Positions 7,928 to 16,461 of a stretch of DNA of 64,000 bases are shown piece by piece. The DNA is taken from positions 2,551,001-2,615,000 of the forward strand of contig NZ_CP125640.1 in the NCBI RefSeq assembly GCF_030053155.1, written 5' to 3'. Below the pieces are notes generated by a model. That model was not told the origin of the DNA. It ran no database searches and saw only the letters and a program-made list of their open reading frames with translations. The stretch comes from Rhizobium sp. BT03 (GTDB lineage: Bacteria > Pseudomonadota > Alphaproteobacteria > Rhizobiales > Rhizobiaceae). The position numbers were made by a program, and so were the translations under genes. The stretch's first letter is position 1. Each line of letters opens with the position of its first letter.

Positions 7928-9631
7928 ATGTCAGTAGCAACTCCCTCTCGCGAGGATTTCGCGGCCCTTCTCGAAGAGTCCTTTGCCAAGAACGATCTGG
8001 CCGAAGGCTATGTCACCAAGGGCATCGTCACGGGCATCGAAAAGGATGTCGCCGTTGTTGACGTCGGCCTGAAGGTCGAAGGCCGCATCGCGCTCAAGGA
8101 ATTCGGCGCCCGCGCCAAGGATGGCCAGCTCAAGGTTGGCGATGAAGTCGAAGTTTACGTTGAGCGCATCGAAAACGCGCTCGGCGAAGCCGTTCTGTCG
8201 CGCGAGAAGGCTCGCCGCGAAGAAAGCTGGGTCAAGCTCGAAGCCAAGTTCGAAGCCGGCGAGCGCGTCGAAGGCGTGATCTTCAACCAGGTCAAGGGCG
8301 GCTTCACGGTCGACCTCGACGGTGCGATCGCCTTCCTGCCGCGTTCTCAGGTCGACATCCGCCCGATCCGCGACGTCACGCCGCTGATGCACAACCCGCA
8401 GCCCTTCGAAATCCTCAAGATGGACAAGCGCCGCGGCAACATCGTGGTTTCGCGCCGTACGGTCCTGGAAGAATCCCGCGCCGAGCAGCGTTCTGAAATC
8501 GTTCAGAACCTCGAAGAAGGCCAGGTTGTCGACGGCGTCGTCAAGAACATCACCGATTACGGTGCGTTCGTCGACCTCGGCGGCATCGACGGCCTGCTGC
8601 ACGTCACCGACATGGCATGGCGCCGTGTGAACCATCCGTCGGAAATCCTGAACATCGGCCAGCAGGTCAAGGTTCAGATCATCCGCATCAACCAGGAAAC
8701 CCACCGCATCTCGCTCGGCATGAAGCAGCTCGAGAGCGATCCGTGGGATGGCATCCAGGCCAAGTATCCGGAAGGCAAGAAGATCTCCGGTACCGTCACC
8801 AACATCACCGACTACGGTGCGTTCGTCGAGCTGGAGCCGGGCATCGAAGGCCTGATCCATATCTCGGAAATGTCCTGGACCAAGAAGAACGTTCACCCCG
8901 GCAAGATCCTGTCCACCAGCCAGGAAGTCGAAGTCGTCGTTCTCGAAGTCGATCCGTCCAAGCGCCGTATCTCGCTCGGCCTCAAGCAGACGCTGGAAAA
9001 CCCGTGGGCAGCATTCGCCCGCAGCCATCCGGCCGGCACTGAAGTCGAAGGCGAAGTCAAGAACAAGACCGAATTCGGCCTGTTCATCGGCCTCGACGGC
9101 GATGTCGACGGCATGGTGCACCTCTCCGACCTCGACTGGAACCGTCCGGGCGAACAGGTCATCGAGGAGTTCAACAAGGGTGACGTCGTCAAGGCCGTCG
9201 TTCTCGACGTCGATGTCGAGAAGGAACGCATCTCGCTCGGCATCAAGCAGCTCGGCAAGGATGCGGTCGGCGACGCCGCTGCATCGGGCGACCTGCGCAA
9301 GAATGCAGTCGTTTCCTGCGAAGTCATCGCAGTCAACGACGGCGGCGTCGAAGTGAAGCTCGTCAACCACGAGGACATCACTTCCTTCATCCGTCGCGCC
9401 GACCTCGCCCGCGACCGCGACGAACAGCGCCCCGAGCGCTTCTCGGTCGGCCAGGTGTTCGATGCCCGCGTCACCAACTTCTCCAAGAAGGACCGCAAGA
9501 TCATGCTGTCCATCAAGGCTCTGGAGATTGCGGAAGAGAAGGAAGCTGTTGCCCAGTTCGGTTCGTCCGACAGCGGCGCTTCGCTCGGCGACATCCTGGG
9601 CGCAGCGCTCAAGAACCGCGGCGGCGAATAA
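7928..9631 (+). CDS. rpsA: 30S ribosomal protein S1
   Basis: A 567-residue protein made of six S1/OB-fold repeats, the full form of S1, which helps the 30S subunit bind mRNA. Clear repeats include GVVKNITDYGAFVDLGGIDG and GTVTNITDYGAFVELEPGIE, each with HVTDMAW- or HISEMSW-type middles and RISLGMKQ- or RISLGLKQ-type ends. I chose the ATG at 7928 because AGGAGA lies four bases before it and the family begins MSVATPSREDF in rhizobia; the frame is open upstream to 7763. Strong biased codon use fits very high expression. A strong terminator follows the stop. Confidence 0.98.
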   Translation: MSVATPSREDFAALLEESFAKNDLAEGYVTKGIVTGIEKDVAVVDVGLKVEGRIALKEFGARAKDGQLKVGDEVEVYVERIENALGEAVLSREKARREESWVKLEAKFEAGERVEGVIFNQVKGGFTVDLDGAIAFLPRSQVDIRPIRDVTPLMHNPQPFEILKMDKRRGNIVVSRRTVLEESRAEQRSEIVQNLEEGQVVDGVVKNITDYGAFVDLGGIDGLLHVTDMAWRRVNHPSEILNIGQQVKVQIIRINQETHRISLGMKQLESDPWDGIQAKYPEGKKISGTVTNITDYGAFVELEPGIEGLIHISEMSWTKKNVHPGKILSTSQEVEVVVLEVDPSKRRISLGLKQTLENPWAAFARSHPAGTEVEGEVKNKTEFGLFIGLDGDVDGMVHLSDLDWNRPGEQVIEEFNKGDVVKAVVLDVDVEKERISLGIKQLGKDAVGDAAASGDLRKNAVVSCEVIAVNDGGVEVKLVNHEDITSFIRRADLARDRDEQRPERFSVGQVFDARVTNFSKKDRKIMLSIKALEIAEEKEAVAQFGSSDSGASLGDILGAALKNRGGE

Positions 9632-9654
9632 GCCTCGCATCCGCCTTTGAATTG

Positions 9655-9694
9655 AAGAACCCGCCGGAGCGATCCGGCGGGTTCTTCATTTTCA
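9655..9694 (+). terminator. rho-independent terminator of rpsA
   Basis: A hairpin with a 14-bp stem (AAGAACCCGCCGGA, loop GCGA, TCCGGCGGGTTCTT) is followed by CATTTT. It lies 23 bases after the rpsA stop. It may also serve the convergent gene on the other strand. Confidence 0.85.
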
Positions 9695-9706
9695 GGCGAT
9701 AAAAAG

Positions 9707-11260
9707 TTACTCCCAGCCGACCATGCGCTGATAGAGCGCATAAACAGGGTCGGCGCCCGCGCCCGACTGATAAGGCGTCGGCTCGGCATCGATCATTCTC
9801 GGCGTCCTGCGCTGAGGCGCAGCATTCGCCGCTTCAGCATCGGCCGCGGCATCCCCGTCGCCGGACTGCGCCTGCTGCTGATCCCCTTGCTGCTGATCCG
9901 GCGGCGCCCCATCGTGGTGGTGCTGATGCTGGTGGCTGGTTTCACCAGCGTTCTCGTTCGACGGGACATCCTTGGCGAACTGATAAGGCAGCTGCGTATA
10001 GGCAAGTCCCTCCGGCATCCTTGCCGCGAGCGGGATATAGGCAGCCTCGACCGTCTCGGAAATCGGCATCATCGGCGGTGGCGCATCGGTCTCTTTCGGC
10101 TGGCGGGCAGCCGCGGCCACGATCTCCGTTTCCGCCGGCGACGGGCGCGGCGCTGCAGGCGGGCGCGCATCGGCTGCTGCGAGGTCCGCCGGCTGCCTGG
10201 TCAAGGTTTCGGTCGCATCGCTGATGACGGCTTCGTCGAGGATCGCATCGATCTCCACGGCCGCTTCGACACGGCCATCCTCCGGCACGGCCTCGACGTC
10301 CTGCTCGCGGATGATGGTGACGATCATCTCGGAGACCTCTTCGGTCATAGAGGCGACAATTCCCGTCCAATTCCTGGGAATGACGGGATCGCCTTTTCCC
10401 GACATGGCGCGAGGCTGGATCGCAGGCGCCTCCGGCATTTCCCGCGCGTCCTCGGCCGCTGCGGCTTGGGCCGGCAAGGCTGGCGCGGCGTCGATCTCCC
10501 GCGGCTCGGATTCTTCCGGCGCGGCCGCGCTTGCCGCTGCCGATTGAGCCCGGTTTTCGGGCCGCGGCGCTTCCGGATCGGCAGCGTCCACGGCCTCGGC
10601 GATTATCGCTTCCTCGGCGGTCGCCGAAGCCGCGGTCTCTATCAGCGAACTCGCCGGCGCGGACGGCTTGTCTGCCGGCTGGCGCATGGCGGCAGACGCA
10701 TGATCCTCGTGCAGCTGGATTTCCGGCCGGGCCTCAGTGCGTATCGGCGAAGCGTCGTTCTGGCCATAGGAGCGCACGACGGCACGGGCGGCGAGATCGC
10801 GATCCTTGTAGCGGACAATTTCCAGATAGGCGACGATGCGGGCTGCTTCCGGACCTGCGGGATTCTTCAGGGCTGCGGCGATCATCCGAAGCGGCAGGCT
10901 GTGGCCTTGCTCCGTGAGTTGGCGCTCGACCTCGTCGATCCTGGCAGCCGGCAGCCGCTGGATGGCATCGGCAAGCCGGGCGGCGAAGGCGAGATTGGTC
11001 TCGTCCTCGCCGCGATCCAGCGAGATCGCGCGGCCGGCCGCATCGATCGCGTCGAAAAGGGCTTCGACCATGCGCTCGCGGGCGGCAAGAAGCAGGATAT
11101 TGAGTTTGCCGGCAATGGCGGAATTCAGGTCGGCGGCTTCGACGGGGTTGACGGGCGCTGGCGCAATCACAGAACGGCCGAGGCCGCCGGCGACGATCGC
11201 CGCAGTCTGGCCTTGGGACGAAAAGCTTGCATTGGACGCTGCACGAACGGGAGTCAACAT
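9707..11260 (-). CDS. Ala/Glu/Pro-rich hypothetical protein
   Basis: A 517-residue soluble protein. Residues 30-150 are an ordered, helical region (KLNILLLAARERMVEALFDA, ELTEQGHSLPLRMIAAALKN-like segment) and the remainder is low-complexity Ala, Pro and Glu with several PPMMPISETVEAAY-type islands; a His run (HQHQHHHDG) lies near the C-terminus. AAGGAG lies six bases before the ATG at 11260, which I prefer to a further upstream start at 11377. No signal peptide is seen. I do not recognise a characterised family; the protein probably occurs across rhizobia. It converges with rpsA. Confidence 0.72.
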   Translation of the reverse strand: MLTPVRAASNASFSSQGQTAAIVAGGLGRSVIAPAPVNPVEAADLNSAIAGKLNILLLAARERMVEALFDAIDAAGRAISLDRGEDETNLAFAARLADAIQRLPAARIDEVERQLTEQGHSLPLRMIAAALKNPAGPEAARIVAYLEIVRYKDRDLAARAVVRSYGQNDASPIRTEARPEIQLHEDHASAAMRQPADKPSAPASSLIETAASATAEEAIIAEAVDAADPEAPRPENRAQSAAASAAAPEESEPREIDAAPALPAQAAAAEDAREMPEAPAIQPRAMSGKGDPVIPRNWTGIVASMTEEVSEMIVTIIREQDVEAVPEDGRVEAAVEIDAILDEAVISDATETLTRQPADLAAADARPPAAPRPSPAETEIVAAAARQPKETDAPPPMMPISETVEAAYIPLAARMPEGLAYTQLPYQFAKDVPSNENAGETSHQHQHHHDGAPPDQQQGDQQQAQSGDGDAAADAEAANAAPQRRTPRMIDAEPTPYQSGAGADPVYALYQRMVGWE

Positions 11261-11490
11261 GGCATGCTCCTTTCGCAAAGTGACGATGAAAGCAGGCTCC
11301 ATAAAAGGACCGCGCTCATCCGGCCCCCTTGCATCCCAGCAGATCCTCCTGTCCGCATGACGCAATACCGGCGTCATCGAAATGCATAAATATTAACGGG
11401 AATTTTAGGAAAGAGGCGTTAACGAATCGCTAACGCCGCGGACACGCCGATCCACGATCTTTGTTTTCATGCGTGCCGCAGGCGATTTAC

Positions 11491-12117
11491 TCAGCTATGG
11501 GCGAAGATATCGGCCTCTTCCCAGCCGAGCAGGTCGAGCTTGGCGCGGGTCGGCAGGAATGCGAAGCAGGCCGTCGCATGGTCGAACCGGCCGTCGCGAA
11601 GCAGGCGTTCCGTCAGCTTGTCACGCAGCGCGTGGAGATAAAGCACATCGGAAGCGGCATATTCGAGCTGGGCCGGAGACAGCGTCTCAGCCGCCCAGTC
11701 GGACGATTGCTGCGCCTTGGAGATATCGACGTCGAGCATCTCCTTGAGATTGTCCTTGAGGCCGTGCCGATCCGTATAGGTGCGGATCAGGCGCGAGGCG
11801 ATCTTGGTGCAGAACACCGGCGTCGTCGTGACGCCGAAGGTGTGGAAGAGCACGGCGATATCGAAGCGGCCGTAATGGAAGATCTTCTGATGGGTGGGAT
11901 CTTCGAGCAGGGCGACGAGATTGGGGGCCTCTTTCTGGCCGGCGGCGATGCGGATGACGTCGGCGGTGCCGTCACCCGGCGAAAGCTGGACGACGCAGAG
12001 CCGGTCCCGGCGCGGCACCAGGCCGAGCGTTTCGGTGTCGATGGCGACCGCGCCGGTGTAGCGGGCGGCATCGGCCGCTGATATGTCGCCTTCGTGATAA
12101 CGTATGGTGGCGGCCAT
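11491..12117 (-). CDS. rnd: ribonuclease D-like 3'-5' exonuclease
   Basis: The DEDD exonuclease fold is seen in order: AIDTETLGL (motif I, D and E), then FHYGRFDIAVL (motif II with its aspartate), then a late YAASDVLYLHAL (motif III with the D and Y). These residues bind two metal ions that cleave RNA from the 3' end. At 208 residues it has only the catalytic domain and lacks the HRDC domains of long RNase D, as is usual for this short alphaproteobacterial form. The start at 12117 gives MAATIRYHEGD, the common N-terminus. The name rnd is by family; its in vivo RNA substrates are unknown. Confidence 0.88.
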   Translation of the reverse strand: MAATIRYHEGDISAADAARYTGAVAIDTETLGLVPRRDRLCVVQLSPGDGTADVIRIAAGQKEAPNLVALLEDPTHQKIFHYGRFDIAVLFHTFGVTTTPVFCTKIASRLIRTYTDRHGLKDNLKEMLDVDISKAQQSSDWAAETLSPAQLEYAASDVLYLHALRDKLTERLLRDGRFDHATACFAFLPTRAKLDLLGWEEADIFAHS

Positions 12118-12221
12118 GAGACTGTCTTTCCCTAAGATGTCAGGCTGAACCGGCCTGAGATCGTGTTTTAGCGCTATAGCGCAAAGCCGCAAAATGCGAA
12201 ACCGCTTCCTCTGGCGGTGGT

Positions 12222-13031
12222 TCAGAATGTCGGCGGCGTGTTGATCCAGAGCAGGACGGTTTCGCCGTCATGGCGGTTGCGCCAGGAATGGTAGCGGCGG
12301 CTTTCGAAATAGAGCGAATCGCCCGGGCCGAGATCGAAGAACTGATCGCTGTCGAGCACCAGTTCGAGCCGGCCGGACAGGACATGCATGAATTCCTCGC
12401 CCTCGTGGCGATAGGCGCCCTCGCTGGCAGCACCCGGCGCCAGCACGAAACGATGGCAATCCATCATCCTTGGGCCTTCGGCAAGAAGCTGCACGGCGAC
12501 CCCAGGTGTCGTTTCCGGCCAGCTGCGCCATTCCCCGGCACGCACCATGACCGGCACCTCGCCGCTTTCTTCGCCGGAGAGGCGGGAGACGGTGGTGCCG
12601 TAATACTCGGCGAGATCGTGCAGCGTCTTGAAACCGACGCCCTGCGAGGTGCGCTCCAGCGTCGAGAGCGTCGAAGCGGTGATGCCGATATCGCCGGCCA
12701 CCTGTTCCAGCGTCTTGCCGCTCGCGTGGCGCAGGCTGCGCAGCTTGCGGCCGAGGCCGGTGGCCTGGTTTGCCTCGGCGCCGTCGGCGGACGGTTCCTC
12801 GCCCTCCAACGCCTCGCGGATGGCCGCGGGATTGAGGCCGCGCTCGACCCGATACCAGGAGATGCGCTTCAGGCGCGCCACGTCGTCGGCGCTGTACTGG
12901 CGATGACCGGTTTGCGAACGGCCGGGAACCACCAGACCCTGGCTTTCCCACAGACGCAGCGTCGAGGCCGAAACGCCCGCCAGCCGTGCGGCCTCCGCCA
13001 CCTTGTAGCGTACCGGCCCGTTATCGTTCAT
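12222..13031 (-). CDS. transcriptional regulator with MerR-type HTH, XRE-type HTH and cupin
   Basis: Three domains are read in 269 residues. Residues 8-70 form a MerR-type winged helix (YKVAEAARLAGVSASTLRLW, GHRQYSADDVARLKRI). Residues 95-150 form an XRE-type helix-turn-helix (LRSLRHASGKTLEQVAGDIG, LSTLERTSQGVGF). Residues 165-269 form a cupin sensor (HEGEEFMHVLSGRLELVLD, SLYFESRRYHSW). The combination of two DNA-binding domains and one ligand-binding domain is characteristic of a small regulator family. It is divergent from gabT-gabD, and the 166-base gap contains two palindromes, so it probably controls that operon. The effector is not known; GABA or succinic semialdehyde is a guess. Confidence 0.88.
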   Translation of the reverse strand: MNDNGPVRYKVAEAARLAGVSASTLRLWESQGLVVPGRSQTGHRQYSADDVARLKRISWYRVERGLNPAAIREALEGEEPSADGAEANQATGLGRKLRSLRHASGKTLEQVAGDIGITASTLSTLERTSQGVGFKTLHDLAEYYGTTVSRLSGEESGEVPVMVRAGEWRSWPETTPGVAVQLLAEGPRMMDCHRFVLAPGAASEGAYRHEGEEFMHVLSGRLELVLDSDQFFDLGPGDSLYFESRRYHSWRNRHDGETVLLWINTPPTF

Positions 13032-13108
13032 CCGCCAACATCCCCGATTCCAATCGCTCCCGAGCATTTATCAAAAAGCGTGATGTTTGAAGCAAAAAAT
13101 CCCACTTG

Positions 13109-13124
13109 TTTTCTTGCAGGAAAA
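13109..13124. promoter_or_regulatory. candidate operator 1 upstream of gabT
   Basis: The 16-base TTTTCTTGCAGGAAAA is a near-perfect palindrome, with one mismatched pair beside the central TGCA. It lies in the gap between the divergent regulator and gabT, about 75 bases before the gabT start. Binding by the neighbouring regulator is inference. Confidence 0.45.
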
Positions 13125-13142
13125 ATGTAGGAGTTTTATAAA

Positions 13143-13167
13143 TATCTTGCAGAACTTATACAAGATA
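13143..13167. promoter_or_regulatory. candidate operator 2 upstream of gabT
   Basis: TATCTTG and CAAGATA form a perfect 7-bp inverted repeat with an 11-base spacer, about 30 bases before the gabT start. The TCTTGCAG core is shared with the palindrome centred near 13117, which supports one protein binding both. Confidence 0.5.
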
Positions 13168-13197
13168 ATTTCAACCCCTTCAGATAGGAGCGCATCA

Positions 13198-14478
13198 ATG
13201 ACCGCGACGAGCCTTACGGACCGGAAGAACGCCGCCATTTCACGCGGCGTCGGCATGACCACCCAGATCTATGCCGATCGTGCGGAGAATGCCGAGATCT
13301 GGGACAAGGAAGGCCGCCGCTACATCGATTTCGCCGCCGGCATCGCCGTTCTCAACACCGGCCACCGCCATCCCCGGGTGATTGCGGCGGTCAGGGATCA
13401 GCTCGACCGCTTTACCCATACCTGCCATCAGGTGGTGCCCTATGAAAACTACGTCAGTCTTGCCGAACGGCTGAACGCGCTGGTGCCGGGTGACTTCGAG
13501 AAGAAGACGATCTTCGTCACAACAGGCGCCGAAGCGGTCGAAAACGCCGTCAAGATCGCCCGTGCGGCCACCGGCCGCTCGGCCGTCATCGCCTTTGGTG
13601 GTGGCTTCCACGGCCGAACCTTCATGGGCATGGCGCTGACCGGCAAGGTCGTGCCCTATAAGGTTGGCTTCGGCGCCATGCCGGGCGATGTCTTCCATAT
13701 CCCCTTCCCGGTCGAGCTGCACGGCGTCACCGCCGATCAGTCAATGGCGGCGCTGAAGAAGCTTTTTGCCGCCGATGTCGATCCGCAGCGGGTGGCGGCC
13801 ATCATCATCGAGCCGGTGCAGGGTGAAGGCGGTTTCTACGCCGCACCCGCCGCCTTCATGAAGGCGCTGCGTGAACTCTGCGACCAGCACGGCATGCTCT
13901 TGATCGCCGACGAGGTGCAGACCGGCTTTGCCCGCACCGGCAGGATGTTCGCCATGGATCATCACGAGGTGGCGGCGGATCTCACGACGATGGCGAAGAG
14001 CCTTGCCGGCGGCTTTCCGCTCGCCGCCGTCACCGGCCGCGCCGAGATCATGGACGCGCCCGGACCGGGCGGGCTCGGCGGCACATATGGCGGCAACCCG
14101 ATCGGCATCGCCGCCGCCCACGCCGTGCTTGACGTCATCGCCGACGAGGATCTCTGCAACCGCGCCAACCAGCTCGGCGGGCGGCTGAAACAGCGGCTGG
14201 AATCGCTGCGCGAGACGGTGCCCGAGATCGCCGATATCCGCGGGCCGGGCTTCATGAATGCCGTCGAATTCAACGACCCGAAGACAGGATTGCCGAGTGC
14301 CGACTTCGCCAACCGGGTGCGGCTAATCGCGCTCGACAAGGGGCTGATCCTGCTCACCTGCGGTGTCCACGGCAACGTTATCCGCTTCCTCGCACCGATC
14401 ACCATCCAAGACGAGGTGCTCGGCGAGGCGCTCGACATTCTCGAAGCTTCAATGCTGGAAGCGACTGCGGGCAAGTGA
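13198..14478 (+). CDS. gabT: 4-aminobutyrate transaminase
   Basis: A class III PLP-dependent aminotransferase of 426 residues. It moves the amino group of GABA to 2-oxoglutarate, giving succinic semialdehyde and glutamate. The PLP-binding lysine is K267 in TMAKSLAGGFPL and the pyridine-N aspartate is D238 in ADEVQTGFARTG; the TGAEAVENAVKIARAATGR segment near residue 105 is also typical. AGGAG lies seven bases before the ATG at 13198, which I choose over an earlier in-frame start at 13087. The next gene is gabD, 66 bases on, so the two form the GABA shunt. Related enzymes act on other omega-amino acids, so GABA is the likely but not proven substrate. Confidence 0.9.
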   Translation: MTATSLTDRKNAAISRGVGMTTQIYADRAENAEIWDKEGRRYIDFAAGIAVLNTGHRHPRVIAAVRDQLDRFTHTCHQVVPYENYVSLAERLNALVPGDFEKKTIFVTTGAEAVENAVKIARAATGRSAVIAFGGGFHGRTFMGMALTGKVVPYKVGFGAMPGDVFHIPFPVELHGVTADQSMAALKKLFAADVDPQRVAAIIIEPVQGEGGFYAAPAAFMKALRELCDQHGMLLIADEVQTGFARTGRMFAMDHHEVAADLTTMAKSLAGGFPLAAVTGRAEIMDAPGPGGLGGTYGGNPIGIAAAHAVLDVIADEDLCNRANQLGGRLKQRLESLRETVPEIADIRGPGFMNAVEFNDPKTGLPSADFANRVRLIALDKGLILLTCGVHGNVIRFLAPITIQDEVLGEALDILEASMLEATAGK

Positions 14479-14500
14479 CCGCACCGGAACCCGCATTCCA

Positions 14501-14522
14501 CGGCTGCCCGCGCCGGCAGCCG
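14501..14522 (+). other. intercistronic hairpin between gabT and gabD
   Basis: CGGCTGCC and GGCAGCCG form a perfect 8-bp stem around CGCGCC. No T run follows, so it is more likely an mRNA stability or processing element than a terminator. Confidence 0.45.
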
Positions 14523-14543
14523 CGTTCCCAATAAGGATATGAC

Positions 14544-16025
14544 ATGGCTTTCACCACCGCACTGACGAAACACGTTCCCTTCTCTTCTCCCTTGCTGCGC
14601 GACGCCGGCTACATCAACGGCGCCTGGACCTCAGGCAATGCCACTGGGACTTTCGACGTGCTCAACCCGGCAACGGGAGAACTGCTCGCTTCGCTGCCCG
14701 ATATGGGGGCTGCCGAGACGCGGGCGGCGATCGATGCGGCCTATGCCGCCCAGCCGGCCTGGGCTGCCCGCCCGGCCAAGGAGCGCAGCGCGATCCTGCG
14801 CAAATGGTTCGACCTGATGGTCGCCAATGCCGACGAACTCGCCGCAATCCTGACCGCCGAAATGGGCAAGCCGTTCGCCGAAGCGCGCGGCGAAATCCTC
14901 TATGCGGCGTCCTATGTCGAATGGTACGCCGAAGAAGCCAAGCGCATCTATGGCGAGACGATCCCGGCACCTTCCGATGACAAGCGCATGATCGTCATCA
15001 GGCAGCCGGTCGGCGTCGTCGGCACGATCACGCCGTGGAATTTCCCGGCGGCGATGATTGCCCGCAAGATTGCACCGGCGCTGGCCGTCGGCTGCACTGT
15101 GGTGTCGAAGCCGGCCGAGCAGACGCCGCTGACGGCAATCGCCCTTGCCGTGCTCGCCGAACAGGCCGGCATTCCCTCAGGCGTCTTCAACCTCATCGTC
15201 GGCGTCGACGGCCCGGCGATCGGCCGTGAGCTGTGCGGCAACGACAAGGTGCGCAAGATCAGCTTCACCGGCTCGACGGAGGTCGGCCGCATCCTGATGC
15301 GGCAATGCGCCGACCAGATCAAGAAGGTGAGCCTGGAGCTCGGCGGCAACGCGCCGTTCATCGTCTTCGACGATGCCGATCTCGACGCCGCGGTCGAGGG
15401 CGCGATCGCCTCCAAATACCGCAATGCCGGCCAGACCTGCGTTTGTGCCAACCGTCTCTACATCCAGTCGAGCGTCTATGACGCCTTCGCGGCCAAGCTT
15501 GCCGCCAGGGTCGCCGCAATGTCGGTCGGCGACGGCTTTCAGGCCGGCGTCGAGATCGGGCCGCTGATCGATGAGCAGGGCCTTGCCAAGGTGGAAGACC
15601 ATGTCGGCGACGCGCTGGCCAAGGGCGCCAAGGTGCTGACCGGCGGCAAACGCATCGACGGCGCCGGCACCTTCTTTGCCCCGACGGTGCTGACCGGTGT
15701 TGTTCGCGGCATGAAGGTGGCGCGCGAGGAAACCTTCGGGCCGGTGGCGCCGCTCTTCCGTTTCGAGACGGCCGAGGATGTCATCGCTCAAGCCAATGAT
15801 ACGGAATTCGGCCTTGCCGCCTATTTCTATGCCGGCGACCTGAAGAAGGTCTGGCGGGTGGCCGAAGCGCTGGAATATGGCATGATCGGCATCAACACCG
15901 GCATCATGTCCTCCGAGACCGCGCCCTTCGGCGGCATCAAGCAATCCGGCCTCGGCCGCGAGGGCTCACGCCACGGCGCCGACGACTATCTGGAAATGAA
16001 ATATCTCTGCATCGGCGGCGTCTGA
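14544..16025 (+). CDS. gabD: succinate-semialdehyde dehydrogenase (NAD(P)+)
   Basis: A 493-residue aldehyde dehydrogenase that oxidises succinic semialdehyde to succinate, the second step of GABA use. The general base is E265 (SLELGGNAPF) and the catalytic nucleophile C299 lies in NAGQTCVCANRLY, with the second cysteine at 301 that is common in the GabD clade. The Rossmann segment FTGSTEVGR and WNFPAAMIARKIAPAL are also present. An AAGGA SD precedes the ATG. It follows gabT after 66 bases. A perfect hairpin downstream separates it from the convergent slyX gene. Confidence 0.95.
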   Translation: MAFTTALTKHVPFSSPLLRDAGYINGAWTSGNATGTFDVLNPATGELLASLPDMGAAETRAAIDAAYAAQPAWAARPAKERSAILRKWFDLMVANADELAAILTAEMGKPFAEARGEILYAASYVEWYAEEAKRIYGETIPAPSDDKRMIVIRQPVGVVGTITPWNFPAAMIARKIAPALAVGCTVVSKPAEQTPLTAIALAVLAEQAGIPSGVFNLIVGVDGPAIGRELCGNDKVRKISFTGSTEVGRILMRQCADQIKKVSLELGGNAPFIVFDDADLDAAVEGAIASKYRNAGQTCVCANRLYIQSSVYDAFAAKLAARVAAMSVGDGFQAGVEIGPLIDEQGLAKVEDHVGDALAKGAKVLTGGKRIDGAGTFFAPTVLTGVVRGMKVAREETFGPVAPLFRFETAEDVIAQANDTEFGLAAYFYAGDLKKVWRVAEALEYGMIGINTGIMSSETAPFGGIKQSGLGREGSRHGADDYLEMKYLCIGGV

Positions 16026-16045
16026 TCCGTCAGCCGGGAAAACCG

Positions 16046-16069
16046 GGCACGCGGTATCCCCCGCGTGCC
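16046..16069. terminator. hairpin between gabD and slyX
   Basis: GGCACGCGG and CCGCGTGCC form a perfect 9-bp stem with loop TATCCC, between the convergent ends of gabD and slyX. No clear T run follows on either side, so termination is probable rather than certain. Confidence 0.5.
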
Positions 16070-16070
16070 G

Positions 16071-16280
16071 TCAATAATGCGGCGGGCGGGTGATACCCGG
16101 CGCTTCCAGCGACTGCTCCTCGAGCGACAGGAAGCGTTCGGTGAGCCGGTCGAGCTTGGTGCGCATCTGCTCGACGATCTTCCATTGTTCGGCAAGCTGA
16201 TCGGAAAGCTCCTCGATCGTCTTTGCCTGATAGGCCAGCATTTCCTCCAGACGGGTGATGCGGTTCGTCTCGTCGGACAT
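16071..16280 (-). CDS. slyX: SlyX family protein
   Basis: A 69-residue all-helical protein with the SlyX pattern: RITRLEEMLAYQAKTIEELS near the N-terminus and the short proline-rich C-terminal PPHY that closes the family. It is predicted to form a coiled coil. I use the ATG at 16280, which has GGAGG six bases upstream; a longer frame from 16391 has no SD. The gene converges with gabD. The function of SlyX is not known; it was first named for a position near slyD in enteric bacteria. Confidence 0.9.
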   Translation of the reverse strand: MSDETNRITRLEEMLAYQAKTIEELSDQLAEQWKIVEQMRTKLDRLTERFLSLEEQSLEAPGITRPPHY

Positions 16281-16461
16281 CGATCCTCCTTTGCCGAAAC
16301 CGGCAGTACAGATGCTTCTCCCAAAGCGGAAATAGGCCGCTTCGTCAATGCTTTCGAGGGCCGGCGCAGCGGTGCGCAAAAACCGAACCATCTGGTTACT
16401 AAAAGACCTTGCCGCGCCTGATGTTGTGGGGTAGGCCCTTATCCATCAGGGAGGAATACTG

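Noticed and set aside
7931..9640. 569-codon minus-strand frame opposite rpsA
   Set aside because: Antisense of a highly biased ribosomal protein gene; rpsA is certain, so this is a codon-bias shadow.
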